7,278 nucleotides of DNA from CAZADA01 sp964526675 (lineage in GTDB: Bacteria > Pseudomonadota > Alphaproteobacteria > Caulobacterales > Maricaulaceae). Location of the stretch: the NCBI GenBank assembly GCA_964526675.1, contig CAZGLY010000080.1:1-7278 (forward strand), read 5' to 3'. Every line of letters begins with the position of its first letter. Within the stretch, counting starts at the first letter, position 1. Below, in pieces: positions 1-6,517 of the stretch. Position numbers and translations under genes: made by a program. The notes beneath the pieces were generated by a model that was given only the letters and a program-made list of their open reading frames with translations, did no database searches and had not been told where the DNA came from.

Positions 1-869
1 GCGGTGACCAAATGCTCGATCAAGAGCCGGAGCCGGGTGCTCAGAAAGCGGTTTTGTGGGAACACGACCCACACGTCCCGCGGTTCTGGGGACCATTCCG
101 GCAACAGGGCGACGAGCCGCCCGGCGCTGACGTCCTCAGCCAGCGCGAAATGCGTGGTGCGCGCCACGCCATGGCCTTTCAGCGCCGCTTGGCGCACCGC
201 CTCCGGCGAGTTCACCGTGAAGCGACCGCTCACGCGCACCTCACACGCCTCGCCGTTGCTGAGAAAGCGCCAGCGCCGCGGCTGCTCGACATTGGCGTCG
301 ATGATGCAGGGCTGGCTCGCCAAGTCCGCCGGCGCGCGCACAGCGGCGACGGCGGGGTGATCCGGGGCGACCGCGACGGCCATTCCCGCGGGAGCCAGCC
401 GGCGCGCGATCAAACTGGAATCCTCCAACGCGCCGATCCGAACGGCGGCGTCAAACCCCTCATCGATCAAATCGACAAACCGGTCGTTCAAAGTCAGACG
501 CACCTCCACACCGGGATGGGCGTCCATGAAGTCCAGCACCAGCGGCGTCAGCCGTCGGGCCCCAAAATCCACGGGGGCGCTGAGGCGGATCACCCCGGCG
601 GCGTCGGCTTGGTCGGCGCGCACGCCGTCCTCCAGCGCGTCCAGGTCCGAGACGATGGATTTCGCCCGCTCCAGATACGCCGCGCCCGCGGGAGTGAGGC
701 TTACCGTGCGCGTGGTGCGCTCCAGCAGACGCGCGCCGAGCAGCGCTTCGAGCTTCGCCACCTTCTTGGAGACATGGGCGGCGCTGACGCCTTCGCGCCG
801 CGCCGCGTTGGAGAAGCCGCCATGATCGGCCACGGCGATAAAAAGGCGCATGGCTTCAATGCGATCCAT
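1..869 (-). CDS. LysR-type transcriptional regulator (CrgA-like), C-terminus cut by window edge
   Basis: This is a DNA-binding transcription regulator of the LysR family; its target and inducer cannot be told from sequence. I translated 289 residues in an open frame that runs off the left edge without a stop. Residues 1-60 form the winged helix-turn-helix (MDRIEAMRLFIAVADHGGFS, then NAARREGVSAAHVSKKVAKLEALLG in outline, and RTTRTVSLTPAG). Residues about 88-289 form the periplasmic-binding-protein-like effector domain, with DLIDEGFDAAVRIG at 133-146 and GRLVALLPEW at 250-259, typical of the CrgA-like subgroup. LysR proteins are usually about 300 residues and the last visible helix is the usual final one, so only a few residues should be missing. 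The ATG at 867-869 has an AGGA site (877-880) 7 nt upstream. The gene diverges from the DUF2461 gene, an arrangement in which LysR proteins often control themselves and the neighbour; here that is only inference. Confidence 0.93.
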   Translation of the reverse strand, partial: MDRIEAMRLFIAVADHGGFSNAARREGVSAAHVSKKVAKLEALLGARLLERTTRTVSLTPAGAAYLERAKSIVSDLDALEDGVRADQADAAGVIRLSAPVDFGARRLTPLVLDFMDAHPGVEVRLTLNDRFVDLIDEGFDAAVRIGALEDSSLIARRLAPAGMAVAVAPDHPAVAAVRAPADLASQPCIIDANVEQPRRWRFLSNGEACEVRVSGRFTVNSPEAVRQAALKGHGVARTTHFALAEDVSAGRLVALLPEWSPEPRDVWVVFPQNRFLSTRLRLLIEHLVT

Positions 870-1097
870 TGATTGGTCCTGTGTTGGCGGGGTGCGAGGC
901 GCGCATGCCCCCTCTTGCGGTGGAGCCTGCGCCCATTCAATCGGTTATGACGCTGGGTGCACAGGTCCGTTAAGCCGAGCGGAACGTGGCGGGCCGTCGG
1001 CGGCCGGGCGCGCGTGGCGACCGGGTAGGGCCGGCCCACGCGGTCGGGCAGGATGGGAATCGCGGTGTTTGTTGCGGTCTTCCGTGAGGAGGCTTCC
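870..1097. other. Divergent intergenic region between the LysR and DUF2461 genes
   Basis: These 228 bp should carry the promoters of both divergent genes and any LysR operator. I see no convincing sigma-70 -35/-10 pair and no clear T-N11-A LysR box. Two inverted repeats lie on the DUF2461 side: the perfect 10-bp palindrome GGGCCGGCCC at 1028-1037, nested in a 7-bp repeat CGCGTGG (1011-1017) / CCACGCG (1036-1042). In DNA this GC-rich such repeats can arise by chance. No small ORF here has a persuasive ribosome site. Confidence 0.5.
1086..1092 (+). promoter_or_regulatory. Ribosome binding site of the DUF2461 gene
   Basis: GAGGAGG lies 5 nt before the ATG at 1098. It fixes that start rather than the in-frame ATG at 1053, which would add 15 residues (MGIAVFVAVFREEAS) that are not part of the DUF2461 domain. 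Confidence 0.85.
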
Positions 1098-1790
1098 ATG
1101 AGTTTTGACGGGTTCACGCCGGAGTTTTTTGCGTTCTTTCGCGAGCTGGCGGCGCACAACGAGCGGGCTTGGTTTGACGCGAACAAGGCGCGCTACAAGC
1201 GCGAGGTCGAGGCGCCGTTGCTCGACTTCATCAGCGCGATGGCGGAGCCGCTGGCCGCGATCTCGCCGCACATCGCGGCGATCCCGAAGGTGCAGGGCGG
1301 ATCTATGTTTCGGATCTATCGCGATGTGCGCTTCTCCAAAGACAAGTCTCCGTTCAAAACGCACGCCGCCGCGCAGTTCCGACACACGGCGGGCTCTGAT
1401 GCGCATGCACCGGGCTATTACCTCCATCTCGCGCCGGGGGAGGTGTTTTTCGGCGGCGGCGTGTACCGCCCGCCCGCGGAGCCTCTGAAACAGATACGCT
1501 CCGCCATTGCTGCAAAGCCGCAGAGGTTTCGCGCGATCACCGGCGATGCGCGCTTTATCGAGGTGTGCGGCGGGCTCGGCGCGGGCGATCCGCTCAGCCG
1601 CGCGCCGAAGGGGTTCGCGCCCGATGATCCGATGATCGAGGAGCTGAAGAAGCGCAGCTTCTTCGTCACCGCCGACAGCGATGACGCGCGCGCCGGGCGG
1701 GCGGATTTCGTGGAGGAGGTGGCGGAGACCTATCGCGTCGCCGCGCCCTTTATGGGCTTTTTGTGCGACGCGATCGGGGTTCCGTTTTGA
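1098..1790 (+). CDS. DUF2461 domain-containing protein (TIGR02453 family), function unknown
   Basis: This 230-residue protein is a full-length member of the DUF2461/TIGR02453 family, widespread in bacteria and of unknown biochemical role. The domain fills the whole chain. Family hallmarks visible are the N-terminal GFTPEFFAFFRELAAHNERAWF (residues 5-26), K30 and Y33 of the following helix, the signature FRIYRDVRFSKDKSPFKTH (71-89), the YYLHLAP strand (107-113), the glycine stretch GGGVYRP (119-125), and PKGF at 170-173. There is no signal peptide or membrane segment, so it is probably cytoplasmic. The start is set by a strong GAGGAGG site. It diverges from the LysR gene and converges on the next gene with a 6-bp gap, so it appears to be transcribed alone. 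Family assignment is firm; no function should be inferred from the neighbours. Confidence 0.93.
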   Translation: MSFDGFTPEFFAFFRELAAHNERAWFDANKARYKREVEAPLLDFISAMAEPLAAISPHIAAIPKVQGGSMFRIYRDVRFSKDKSPFKTHAAAQFRHTAGSDAHAPGYYLHLAPGEVFFGGGVYRPPAEPLKQIRSAIAAKPQRFRAITGDARFIEVCGGLGAGDPLSRAPKGFAPDDPMIEELKKRSFFVTADSDDARAGRADFVEEVAETYRVAAPFMGFLCDAIGVPF

Positions 1791-1796
1791 CGTGGC

Positions 1797-2576
1797 TCAG
1801 TCGCGCAAACCCAAGCGCTTGATCTCGCGCTTGGAGAGCTGGCGTTTCGCGACGGCGTAGACGCCGGTGCGGCCATAGAGGCGCACGCGCGGCAGACTGC
1901 TGAGGCCCGCGCGGAACACCACGTCTTCCTCTGGCGTCGGGGCGCCGGCGTACATCATGCCGCGGCTGTAGCGGCCGTCGGGAGCGTACTCGCCCTCATG
2001 GGGCAGACGCGCGAGGCGCACCTCCCACCAACCGGCCTCGCCGAAGTCATGCAGCTGCACAAAGCGCGACACCTCGCGCATGCGCCGCTCGCGCTCGGCC
2101 GGCGGCTCGATCGGCGCACGCCAGCGACGGCTCCACGGGCGGCGAAACACATTCGGCTTCACCACGCCGTCCACGGGATCGACAAACACGTCGTGACGCG
2201 TGTCCTCCAACGGGGTCAGGCCGCCCCAGCGCTCCTGCGTCCAGATGCGTCCGTCCACGCCGACGCGGGTGTGGATCGCCACGAAGTCCGGCACGTGAAT
2301 CCGCACATGGTGCTGGACGGTCGAGCGGGCGTCGGTGGCGGCGCAGATCTCCGCCCACACCGCGTCCCACGGGTGGCCGCAGCGGGTGCGCAGGAAGCGT
2401 CGCAAGGGCGCCAGGTGATCGTCATTGCCGCGCCGCCAGCCACGCAGCACGTGCGGGCGGCCCATCCCCATCTTGGGCGGGAACGCGTCAAGCGGCGGCA
2501 GACGCAGCGCCTTGCGCGTTTGGCGCAAGCCGCGACGTCCTGTCTCTACGATCACTTTGTCCATGTCCGACCGCAT
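1797..2576 (-). CDS. Conserved arginine-rich hypothetical protein, 259 residues
   Basis: I do not know a function for this protein. It resembles, from memory, a family of uncharacterised bacterial proteins with an N-terminal DKVIVE motif, a central LAPLRRFLR...GxPWDxVWAEIC segment (here residues 55-78), a VQHHVRIHVPDFV segment (87-99), and a C-terminal KRQLSKREIKRLGL block (244-257). It is strongly basic and rich in Arg, Trp and His, with no signal peptide, membrane helix or recognised catalytic motif, so binding to nucleic acid or the ribosome is possible but unproven. The ATG at 2574-2576 is preferred because AGGAAGG lies 10 nt upstream; an alternative ATG at 2562-2564 would give MDKVIVE, which fits remembered relatives, but its Shine-Dalgarno spacing (22 nt) is poor. 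The coding frame has the same GC-rich codon use as its neighbours. It faces the DUF2461 gene tail to tail. Confidence 0.82.
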   Translation of the reverse strand: MRSDMDKVIVETGRRGLRQTRKALRLPPLDAFPPKMGMGRPHVLRGWRRGNDDHLAPLRRFLRTRCGHPWDAVWAEICAATDARSTVQHHVRIHVPDFVAIHTRVGVDGRIWTQERWGGLTPLEDTRHDVFVDPVDGVVKPNVFRRPWSRRWRAPIEPPAERERRMREVSRFVQLHDFGEAGWWEVRLARLPHEGEYAPDGRYSRGMMYAGAPTPEEDVVFRAGLSSLPRVRLYGRTGVYAVAKRQLSKREIKRLGLRD

Positions 2577-2586
2577 CGGACCACAA

Positions 2587-2593
2587 CCTTCCT
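2587..2593 (-). promoter_or_regulatory. Ribosome binding site of the hypothetical gene
   Basis: Read on the minus strand this is AGGAAGG, 10 nt before the ATG at 2576 and 22 nt before the alternative ATG at 2564. The spacing favours the upstream start. Confidence 0.6.
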
Positions 2594-2678
2594 AACCCGC
2601 ACGTCCATTTGGCGGGGCAGAAACAATCATCGCTGGCTGTGGCGATGGCAAGGTGAAACCGCGGTGATTTCAAGAGAT

Positions 2679-2710
2679 GGAGCGCGCCGCCTTGGCGAAC
2701 GGCGCGCTCC
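2679..2710 (-). terminator. Probable intrinsic terminator of the beta-oxidation operon
   Basis: A perfect 11-bp inverted repeat, GGAGCGCGCCG (2679-2689) and CGGCGCGCTCC (2700-2710), encloses a 10-nt loop and begins 14 nt after the alpha-subunit stop codon. On the minus strand it is followed by ATCTCTTG, only a weak U-tract. The position and stem strength support a terminator or a 3'-end stabilising hairpin; the poor U-run leaves some doubt. Confidence 0.65.
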
Positions 2711-2724
2711 GTCGATGCGTGATC

Positions 2725-5040
2725 TTACTCCGCGGCCACCGGCTGCGGCGCGGTGTGGCCGAAGCGCGAGTAGAAGGTTTCACCCTTCGCGGCCATCTCC
2801 CGCAGCAGAGCCGGGACCTCAAACAAGTTGTTCTGCGGGAACTGCGCGTGAAGCTCGTCGGCCCGCGCCACGAACCGGCTCAGGTCCGCCTTTTGCGTCA
2901 CGTTCGCCATGCCATAGCTGTCGATGAAGGACAGCACGCCGCCGGTGTAAGGCGCAAAACCCCACGCGAGGATCGAGCCGACATCCGCTTCGCGCGGATC
3001 CGCGACGATCTGCTCTTCCATGGTGCGCGCGGCTTCAATCGCCTGAGCGAACAGGATCCGATCCTTCACCAGCTGCACGTCCGGTTGCTGATCGTCGGGC
3101 AAGACGCCGTTGACGGCGAACTGGTGCAAATCCGGCCACAGGCTCTTGGACTTGCCGTCTTCGCTGTAGTTGTAAAAGCCTTTGGCGGTCTTGCGGCCAT
3201 AACGGCCCGCCTCATACATGGCCGTGATGATCGGATCGCCCGGGCTCGGCACATAGGCGTCGCCGAGGTCGGTCTTTGTCTGGGTCATGATTTTGTAGCC
3301 CAGATCGATGGCGGTCATGTCGCTGAGCTCCATGGGGCCCATGGGCATGCCGGCCATGCGCGCGCCATTCTCGATCAACGCCGGCTTGTACCCCTCCGAG
3401 AGCATGGCGAGACCCTGCTCAACAAAGCGCAGCACGCAGCGGTTGGCGTAGAAGCCGCGGGTGTCTTTGACGACAATCGGCGTCTTCTTGATGGACGTCA
3501 CAAAGTCGATCGCGCGCGAAATGGCGTAATCGCCCGTGTTGTCGCCAGTGATGATCTCCACCAGCATCATCTTCTCGACGGGTGAGAAGAAGTGGATGCC
3601 GATGTAGTTTTCTGGCCGCACGGAGGCCTCGGCCAGACCGGTGATCGGGATGGTCGAGGTGTTGGACGCCATCACCGCGTCGGGCTTGATCTGCGTCTCG
3701 GCGTTCTTGGTGATGCTGTTCTTCAGCTCGGAGTTTTCGAACACCGCCTCCACCACGAGGTCGGCGTCGGCAAACGCCGCGTAGTCGGTGGTCGGCGTGA
3801 TGCGCGCCAGGATCTCGTCGGCCTTTTCCTGAGCCATCCGGCCGCGCGACACGCGCTTGCCGAGGTCGTTGCGCACATGGTCTTTGCCGCGATCAGCGCC
3901 CTCTTGGTTGACGTCGACCAAGATCACTTTGATCCCCGCTTGGGCGGAGACGTTGGCGATGCCCGCGCCCATGAAGCCCGCGCCAATTACAGCGATCGTC
4001 TCCACGGGCCGCTTTTCTTGGCCGGCGGGGCGGCGTCCGCCTTTGTCCAGATCCTGCTTCGACAAGAAGATCGAGCGGATCATGTTCTGGCTTTCGGGCC
4101 GCACCAGAAGTTTCGCGAAATAGCGGCTTTCGATACGCAGACCGGCGTCAATGTCGGTCAACAGGCCTTCGTAGACGCACGACAGGATGTAGCGCTGGGC
4201 CGGGTAATTGCCGTAGCTGTTCTTGCGCAACATAGGCGCTGCGCCACCGAACACTTGCAGGCCCCCGGCGCTGTACACCTGGCCGCCAGGGATGCGGAAG
4301 CCGGGCTTGTCCCACGGCGCGACGGCCTTGGCGTTGATCGGACCAGACTTGCCTGGCTTGAGGCCGAACTCGCCGGCGCGGGGGCCGTCGGGTTCGATGA
4401 TCTCCGGCTCGCGCACATACGCTTTCGCGCGCTCCACGATTTCCGCGAGCGGCGCGGTTTCGTGGATGATGCCCATGCCGTGGGCCTTCGCCACATCGAT
4501 TTGCTTGCCCTGGAGCATCAGATCAAAGGCGTTCATCGCCCCGATGATGCGCGGCAGGCGCTGGGTGCCGCCGCCGCCGGGCAAGACGCCGACCATGGCT
4601 TCCGGCAGGCCGAACTTGAGTTTCGGGTTGTCGCTCGCGGCGACGCGGTAATGACAGGCGAGGAGGACCTCAAAGCCGCCGCCGAGGGCGAGGCCGTTGA
4701 TCGCCGCCGCGACGGGCTTGCCGCCGGTCTCCAGCTTGCGGAACGCGCCCTTCATGCGCATGCCCATGTCGTAGATGGCTTGCTTGACCTCGTCTTCGCT
4801 TGAGCCGGGGGCCGTGACGGCGCCCAGCTCGCTGAGATCGGCGCCGGCGCAAAAGGCGTCCTTGGCTGAGGTGATGACCGCACCTTTGATCGCGTCGTCG
4901 CTGGCGATGCGGTCGGCGATCGCGGCCAGGTCGGCGATGACGGCGTTCGACAGCACGTTCATCGACCGGTCGGGCACGTCGAAGGTGACAAGGGCGATGC
5001 CGTCGCCATCAACTTCAAAACGGAAATTCTTGTAGTCCAT
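2725..5040 (-). CDS. Bifunctional enoyl-CoA hydratase / 3-hydroxyacyl-CoA dehydrogenase (fatty-acid oxidation complex alpha subunit, FadB/FadJ-like)
   Basis: This 771-residue protein catalyses two consecutive beta-oxidation steps in the cytoplasm: hydration of trans-2-enoyl-CoA and NAD-dependent oxidation of the L-3-hydroxyacyl-CoA. Residues about 8-205 are the crotonase domain, with the oxyanion-hole segment FCAGADLSEL (63-72) and both catalytic glutamates, E124 in GGGFEVLLACHYR and E147 in GLPEAMVGVLPGGGG. Residues about 347-525 are the NAD-binding domain: Rossmann motif GAGFMGAGIA (353-362), VVEAVFE (429-435), SNTST (459-463) and the catalytic histidine H483 in HFFSPVEKM. Residues about 527-755 carry the two C-terminal dehydrogenase domains (DTRGFYANR, MGPMELSDMTAIDLG, then WGFAPYTGG). 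No key residue is missing. It probably pairs with the thiolase encoded just upstream. The start at 5038-5040 is chosen for its GGGAGGAA site; the frame stays open to a TTG at 5169, with an ATG at 5151. It is called FadB/FadJ-like by function; orthology to either E. coli gene is not shown. Confidence 0.95.
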   Translation of the reverse strand: MDYKNFRFEVDGDGIALVTFDVPDRSMNVLSNAVIADLAAIADRIASDDAIKGAVITSAKDAFCAGADLSELGAVTAPGSSEDEVKQAIYDMGMRMKGAFRKLETGGKPVAAAINGLALGGGFEVLLACHYRVAASDNPKLKFGLPEAMVGVLPGGGGTQRLPRIIGAMNAFDLMLQGKQIDVAKAHGMGIIHETAPLAEIVERAKAYVREPEIIEPDGPRAGEFGLKPGKSGPINAKAVAPWDKPGFRIPGGQVYSAGGLQVFGGAAPMLRKNSYGNYPAQRYILSCVYEGLLTDIDAGLRIESRYFAKLLVRPESQNMIRSIFLSKQDLDKGGRRPAGQEKRPVETIAVIGAGFMGAGIANVSAQAGIKVILVDVNQEGADRGKDHVRNDLGKRVSRGRMAQEKADEILARITPTTDYAAFADADLVVEAVFENSELKNSITKNAETQIKPDAVMASNTSTIPITGLAEASVRPENYIGIHFFSPVEKMMLVEIITGDNTGDYAISRAIDFVTSIKKTPIVVKDTRGFYANRCVLRFVEQGLAMLSEGYKPALIENGARMAGMPMGPMELSDMTAIDLGYKIMTQTKTDLGDAYVPSPGDPIITAMYEAGRYGRKTAKGFYNYSEDGKSKSLWPDLHQFAVNGVLPDDQQPDVQLVKDRILFAQAIEAARTMEEQIVADPREADVGSILAWGFAPYTGGVLSFIDSYGMANVTQKADLSRFVARADELHAQFPQNNLFEVPALLREMAAKGETFYSRFGHTAPQPVAAE

Positions 5041-5046
5041 GGCCTG

Positions 5047-5054
5047 TTCCTCCC
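5047..5054 (-). promoter_or_regulatory. Ribosome binding site deciding the alpha-subunit start
   Basis: On the minus strand this reads GGGAGGAA, with its GGAGG core 8 nt before the ATG at 5040. It is much stronger than the G-rich stretch ahead of the in-frame ATG at 5151, so the MDYKNF start is preferred. Confidence 0.8.
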
Positions 5055-5173
5055 GAGGCGTCGGCGGTGTGGACGCCGCTTCGCCTTCGCGCGCCGCCTC
5101 CGCGGGGGAGGCGGCCTTGGTGTCCGGTGATTTCTTACGCTTCCAAAACATGGCGGCCCCCGTCGCCAAGCGA

Positions 5174-5199
5174 GGCGGAGCCGCCGGCGCGGCTCCGCC
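5174..5199 (-). other. Intercistronic GC-rich hairpin between the thiolase and alpha-subunit genes
   Basis: GGCGGAGCCG (5174-5183) and CGGCTCCGCC (5190-5199) form a perfect 10-bp stem, extended by one C-G pair to leave a 4-nt loop. It starts 6 nt after the thiolase stop codon in the direction of transcription. There is no following U-tract, so full termination is unlikely. Roles as an mRNA stabiliser or partial attenuator that sets the ratio of the two subunits are inference. Confidence 0.6.
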
Positions 5200-5205
5200 G
5201 GTTCG

Positions 5206-6411
5206 CTAAACCCGCTCGATGATCGTGGCGGTGCCCATGCCGCCGCCGACGCACAACGTCACCAGAGCCGTCTCCTTGCCGGAGCGCTCCAGCTCGTCGA
5301 GCACGGTGCCGAGGATCATCGCGCCTGTGGCGCCCAGCGGGTGGCCCATGGCGATCGCGCCGCCATTCACGTTCATCTTGTCGTGGGGGATGTCGTAGGC
5401 CTGCATCAAACGCAGCACGACGGAGGCGAAGGCTTCATTCAGCTCGTACAGGTCGACATCGTGCGGGTTCATGCCCGCTTTCTTCAGCACCTTTTCCGTC
5501 ACGGTGACGGGACCGGTGAGCATGATGGTCGGCTCCGAGCCGATGGAGGCCATGGCTTTGATGCGCGCACGCGGCTTCAAGCCGGCGGCTTCGCCGGCTT
5601 CTTTGGTGCCGACGAGCACCGCGGCCGCGCCGTCGACAATGCCTGAGGAATTGCCGGGGTGGTGGACGAAGTTGATCGCCTCCAAATCCGGGTAGCGCTG
5701 GATCGCGACGCTGTCGAGGCCGACAAACTCGGCCATCGCCTTAAAGGACGGCTTGAGCGAGGCGAGCGATTGCATGTCCGTTTCCGGGCGCATGTGCTCG
5801 TCATGGGCCAGTTGGGCCGCGCCCATTTGGTTCTTCACGGTGATGACGGAGTTGGCGAAGCGGCCCTCGTCCCACGCGAGTTTCGCGCGCTTCTGGCTTT
5901 CGACGGCGTAAGCGTCCACGTCGTCCCGCGAAAAGCCGTGCTTGGTGGCGATCAGGTCCGCCGAGACGCCCTGGGGCACCATGTAGTGGTCGAAGGCGAG
6001 CTCCGGATCGGCGACGAGAGCGCCCCCGTCCGCGCCCATGGGCACGCGGCTCATGGCTTCCACGCCGCCGCCAATGGCGAAGTCCGCTTCGCCCGACATG
6101 ACTTTCGCCGCGGCCATGTTGGTCGCTTCGAGGCCGGAGGCGCAGAACCGGTTGATCTGGACGCCCGGCACTTCTTGGTCGTAGCCGGCGTTGATGGCGC
6201 TGGCGCGCGCGATGTCGGCGCCTTGCTCGCCCACGGGGCTCACGCAGCCGAACACGATGTCGTCCACCCGCGCGGTGTCGAGTTCGTTGCGGTCGCGCAG
6301 GGCTTCCAGGACTTGGGTGCCCAGCTGCAGCGCGGTGATTTCATTGAGTGCGCCGCCTTTCTTCTTGCCTCGCGGCGTCCGCACGGTGTCGTAGATGAAG
6401 GCGTCAGTCAT
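5206..6411 (-). CDS. Thiolase (acetyl-CoA C-acyltransferase, FadA-like; fatty-acid oxidation complex beta subunit)
   Basis: This 401-residue enzyme cleaves 3-ketoacyl-CoA with CoA to acetyl-CoA and a shortened acyl-CoA, the last step of the beta-oxidation cycle; some relatives run the reverse acetyl-CoA condensation. It has the usual thiolase length and both halves of the fold. The acyl-accepting nucleophile is C90 in NRFCASGLEA, followed by GGVEAMSRVP (115-124). The C-terminal half has GNSSGIVDGAAA (253-264), NEAFA (325-329), H357 in GGAIAMGHPLGATGA, and the catalytic base C387 in CVGGGMGTA, so it should be active. The ATG at 6409-6411 has a strong GGAGGAG site 5 nt away. It lies between the acyl-CoA dehydrogenase and alpha-subunit genes, which supports a degradative role over a purely biosynthetic acetoacetyl-CoA thiolase, although the sequence alone does not settle chain-length preference. 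Confidence 0.95.
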   Translation of the reverse strand: MTDAFIYDTVRTPRGKKKGGALNEITALQLGTQVLEALRDRNELDTARVDDIVFGCVSPVGEQGADIARASAINAGYDQEVPGVQINRFCASGLEATNMAAAKVMSGEADFAIGGGVEAMSRVPMGADGGALVADPELAFDHYMVPQGVSADLIATKHGFSRDDVDAYAVESQKRAKLAWDEGRFANSVITVKNQMGAAQLAHDEHMRPETDMQSLASLKPSFKAMAEFVGLDSVAIQRYPDLEAINFVHHPGNSSGIVDGAAAVLVGTKEAGEAAGLKPRARIKAMASIGSEPTIMLTGPVTVTEKVLKKAGMNPHDVDLYELNEAFASVVLRLMQAYDIPHDKMNVNGGAIAMGHPLGATGAMILGTVLDELERSGKETALVTLCVGGGMGTATIIERV

Positions 6412-6517
6412 GGTGTCTCCTCCAAGAGGCGGTGGGGCGGTGCACTGGGCCGCCTCTGTGAGGCCGGGTCCGACTGAGCGTCGGCCCCGGCCGTTGTGAT
6501 GGAAGGCGTCGGCGGCG
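6412..6517 (-). other. 106-nt intercistronic leader with two hairpins before the thiolase gene
   Basis: Going from the acyl-CoA dehydrogenase stop toward the thiolase, the first hairpin pairs 6462-6474 with 6480-6492: a 13-bp stem with one mismatch (T6469 opposite C6485) and a TGAGC loop on the plus strand. The second pairs AGAGGCGG (6425-6432) with CCGCCTCT (6450-6457) around a 17-nt loop, and ends one base before the ribosome site. Neither is followed by a U-run. I see no clear internal promoter and no small ORF. They may stabilise or process the polycistronic mRNA; that role is inference. Confidence 0.6.
6417..6423 (-). promoter_or_regulatory. Ribosome binding site of the thiolase gene, abutting a hairpin
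   Basis: On the minus strand this reads GGAGGAG, 5 nt before the ATG at 6411. The foot of an 8-bp stem (6425-6457) lies one base upstream, so the structure could affect ribosome access without covering the site. Confidence 0.7.

Larger units (their letters stand above)
2577..2724. other. Intergenic region between the alpha-subunit gene and the hypothetical gene
   Basis: These 148 bp hold the 3' end of the beta-oxidation operon (hairpin at 2679-2710) and should contain the promoter of the hypothetical gene on the minus strand. A small imperfect palindrome, TGAAA (2654-2658) / TTTCA (2668-2672) around CCGCGG, could be an operator but is short. I see no convincing -35/-10 pair. Confidence 0.45.

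Noticed and set aside
12..872. Long plus-strand ORF of 286 codons
   Set aside because: It lies opposite the LysR gene, whose minus-strand frame gives a clear HTH and effector domain. The plus-strand product has no recognisable domain and is typical of antisense open frames in GC-rich genes.
942..955. TCA-N8-TGA sequence in the divergent gap considered as a LysR operator
   Set aside because: The T-to-A spacing does not match T-N11-A and the arms are only 3 bp.
2488..2673. Minus-strand 61-codon ORF upstream of the hypothetical gene
   Set aside because: It overlaps the start of the hypothetical gene in another frame, has no clear ribosome site and no recognisable motif.
1998..2927. Plus-strand ORF of 309 codons spanning the hypothetical gene, the intergenic region and the end of the alpha subunit
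   Set aside because: It crosses a gene boundary and the terminator hairpin, mirrors the minus-strand gene for much of its length, and has a low-complexity Arg/Pro/Ala-rich end.
2677..4803. Two long plus-strand ORFs (302 and 403 codons) opposite the alpha subunit
   Set aside because: Both are antisense to a gene with complete hydratase and dehydrogenase motifs. Their His/Arg/Gly/Val-rich products match what mirrored GC-rich codons produce, and neither has a convincing ribosome site.
5659..6477. Plus-strand ORF of 272 codons opposite the thiolase
   Set aside because: It overlaps a well-supported thiolase gene in antisense and shows no domain of its own.
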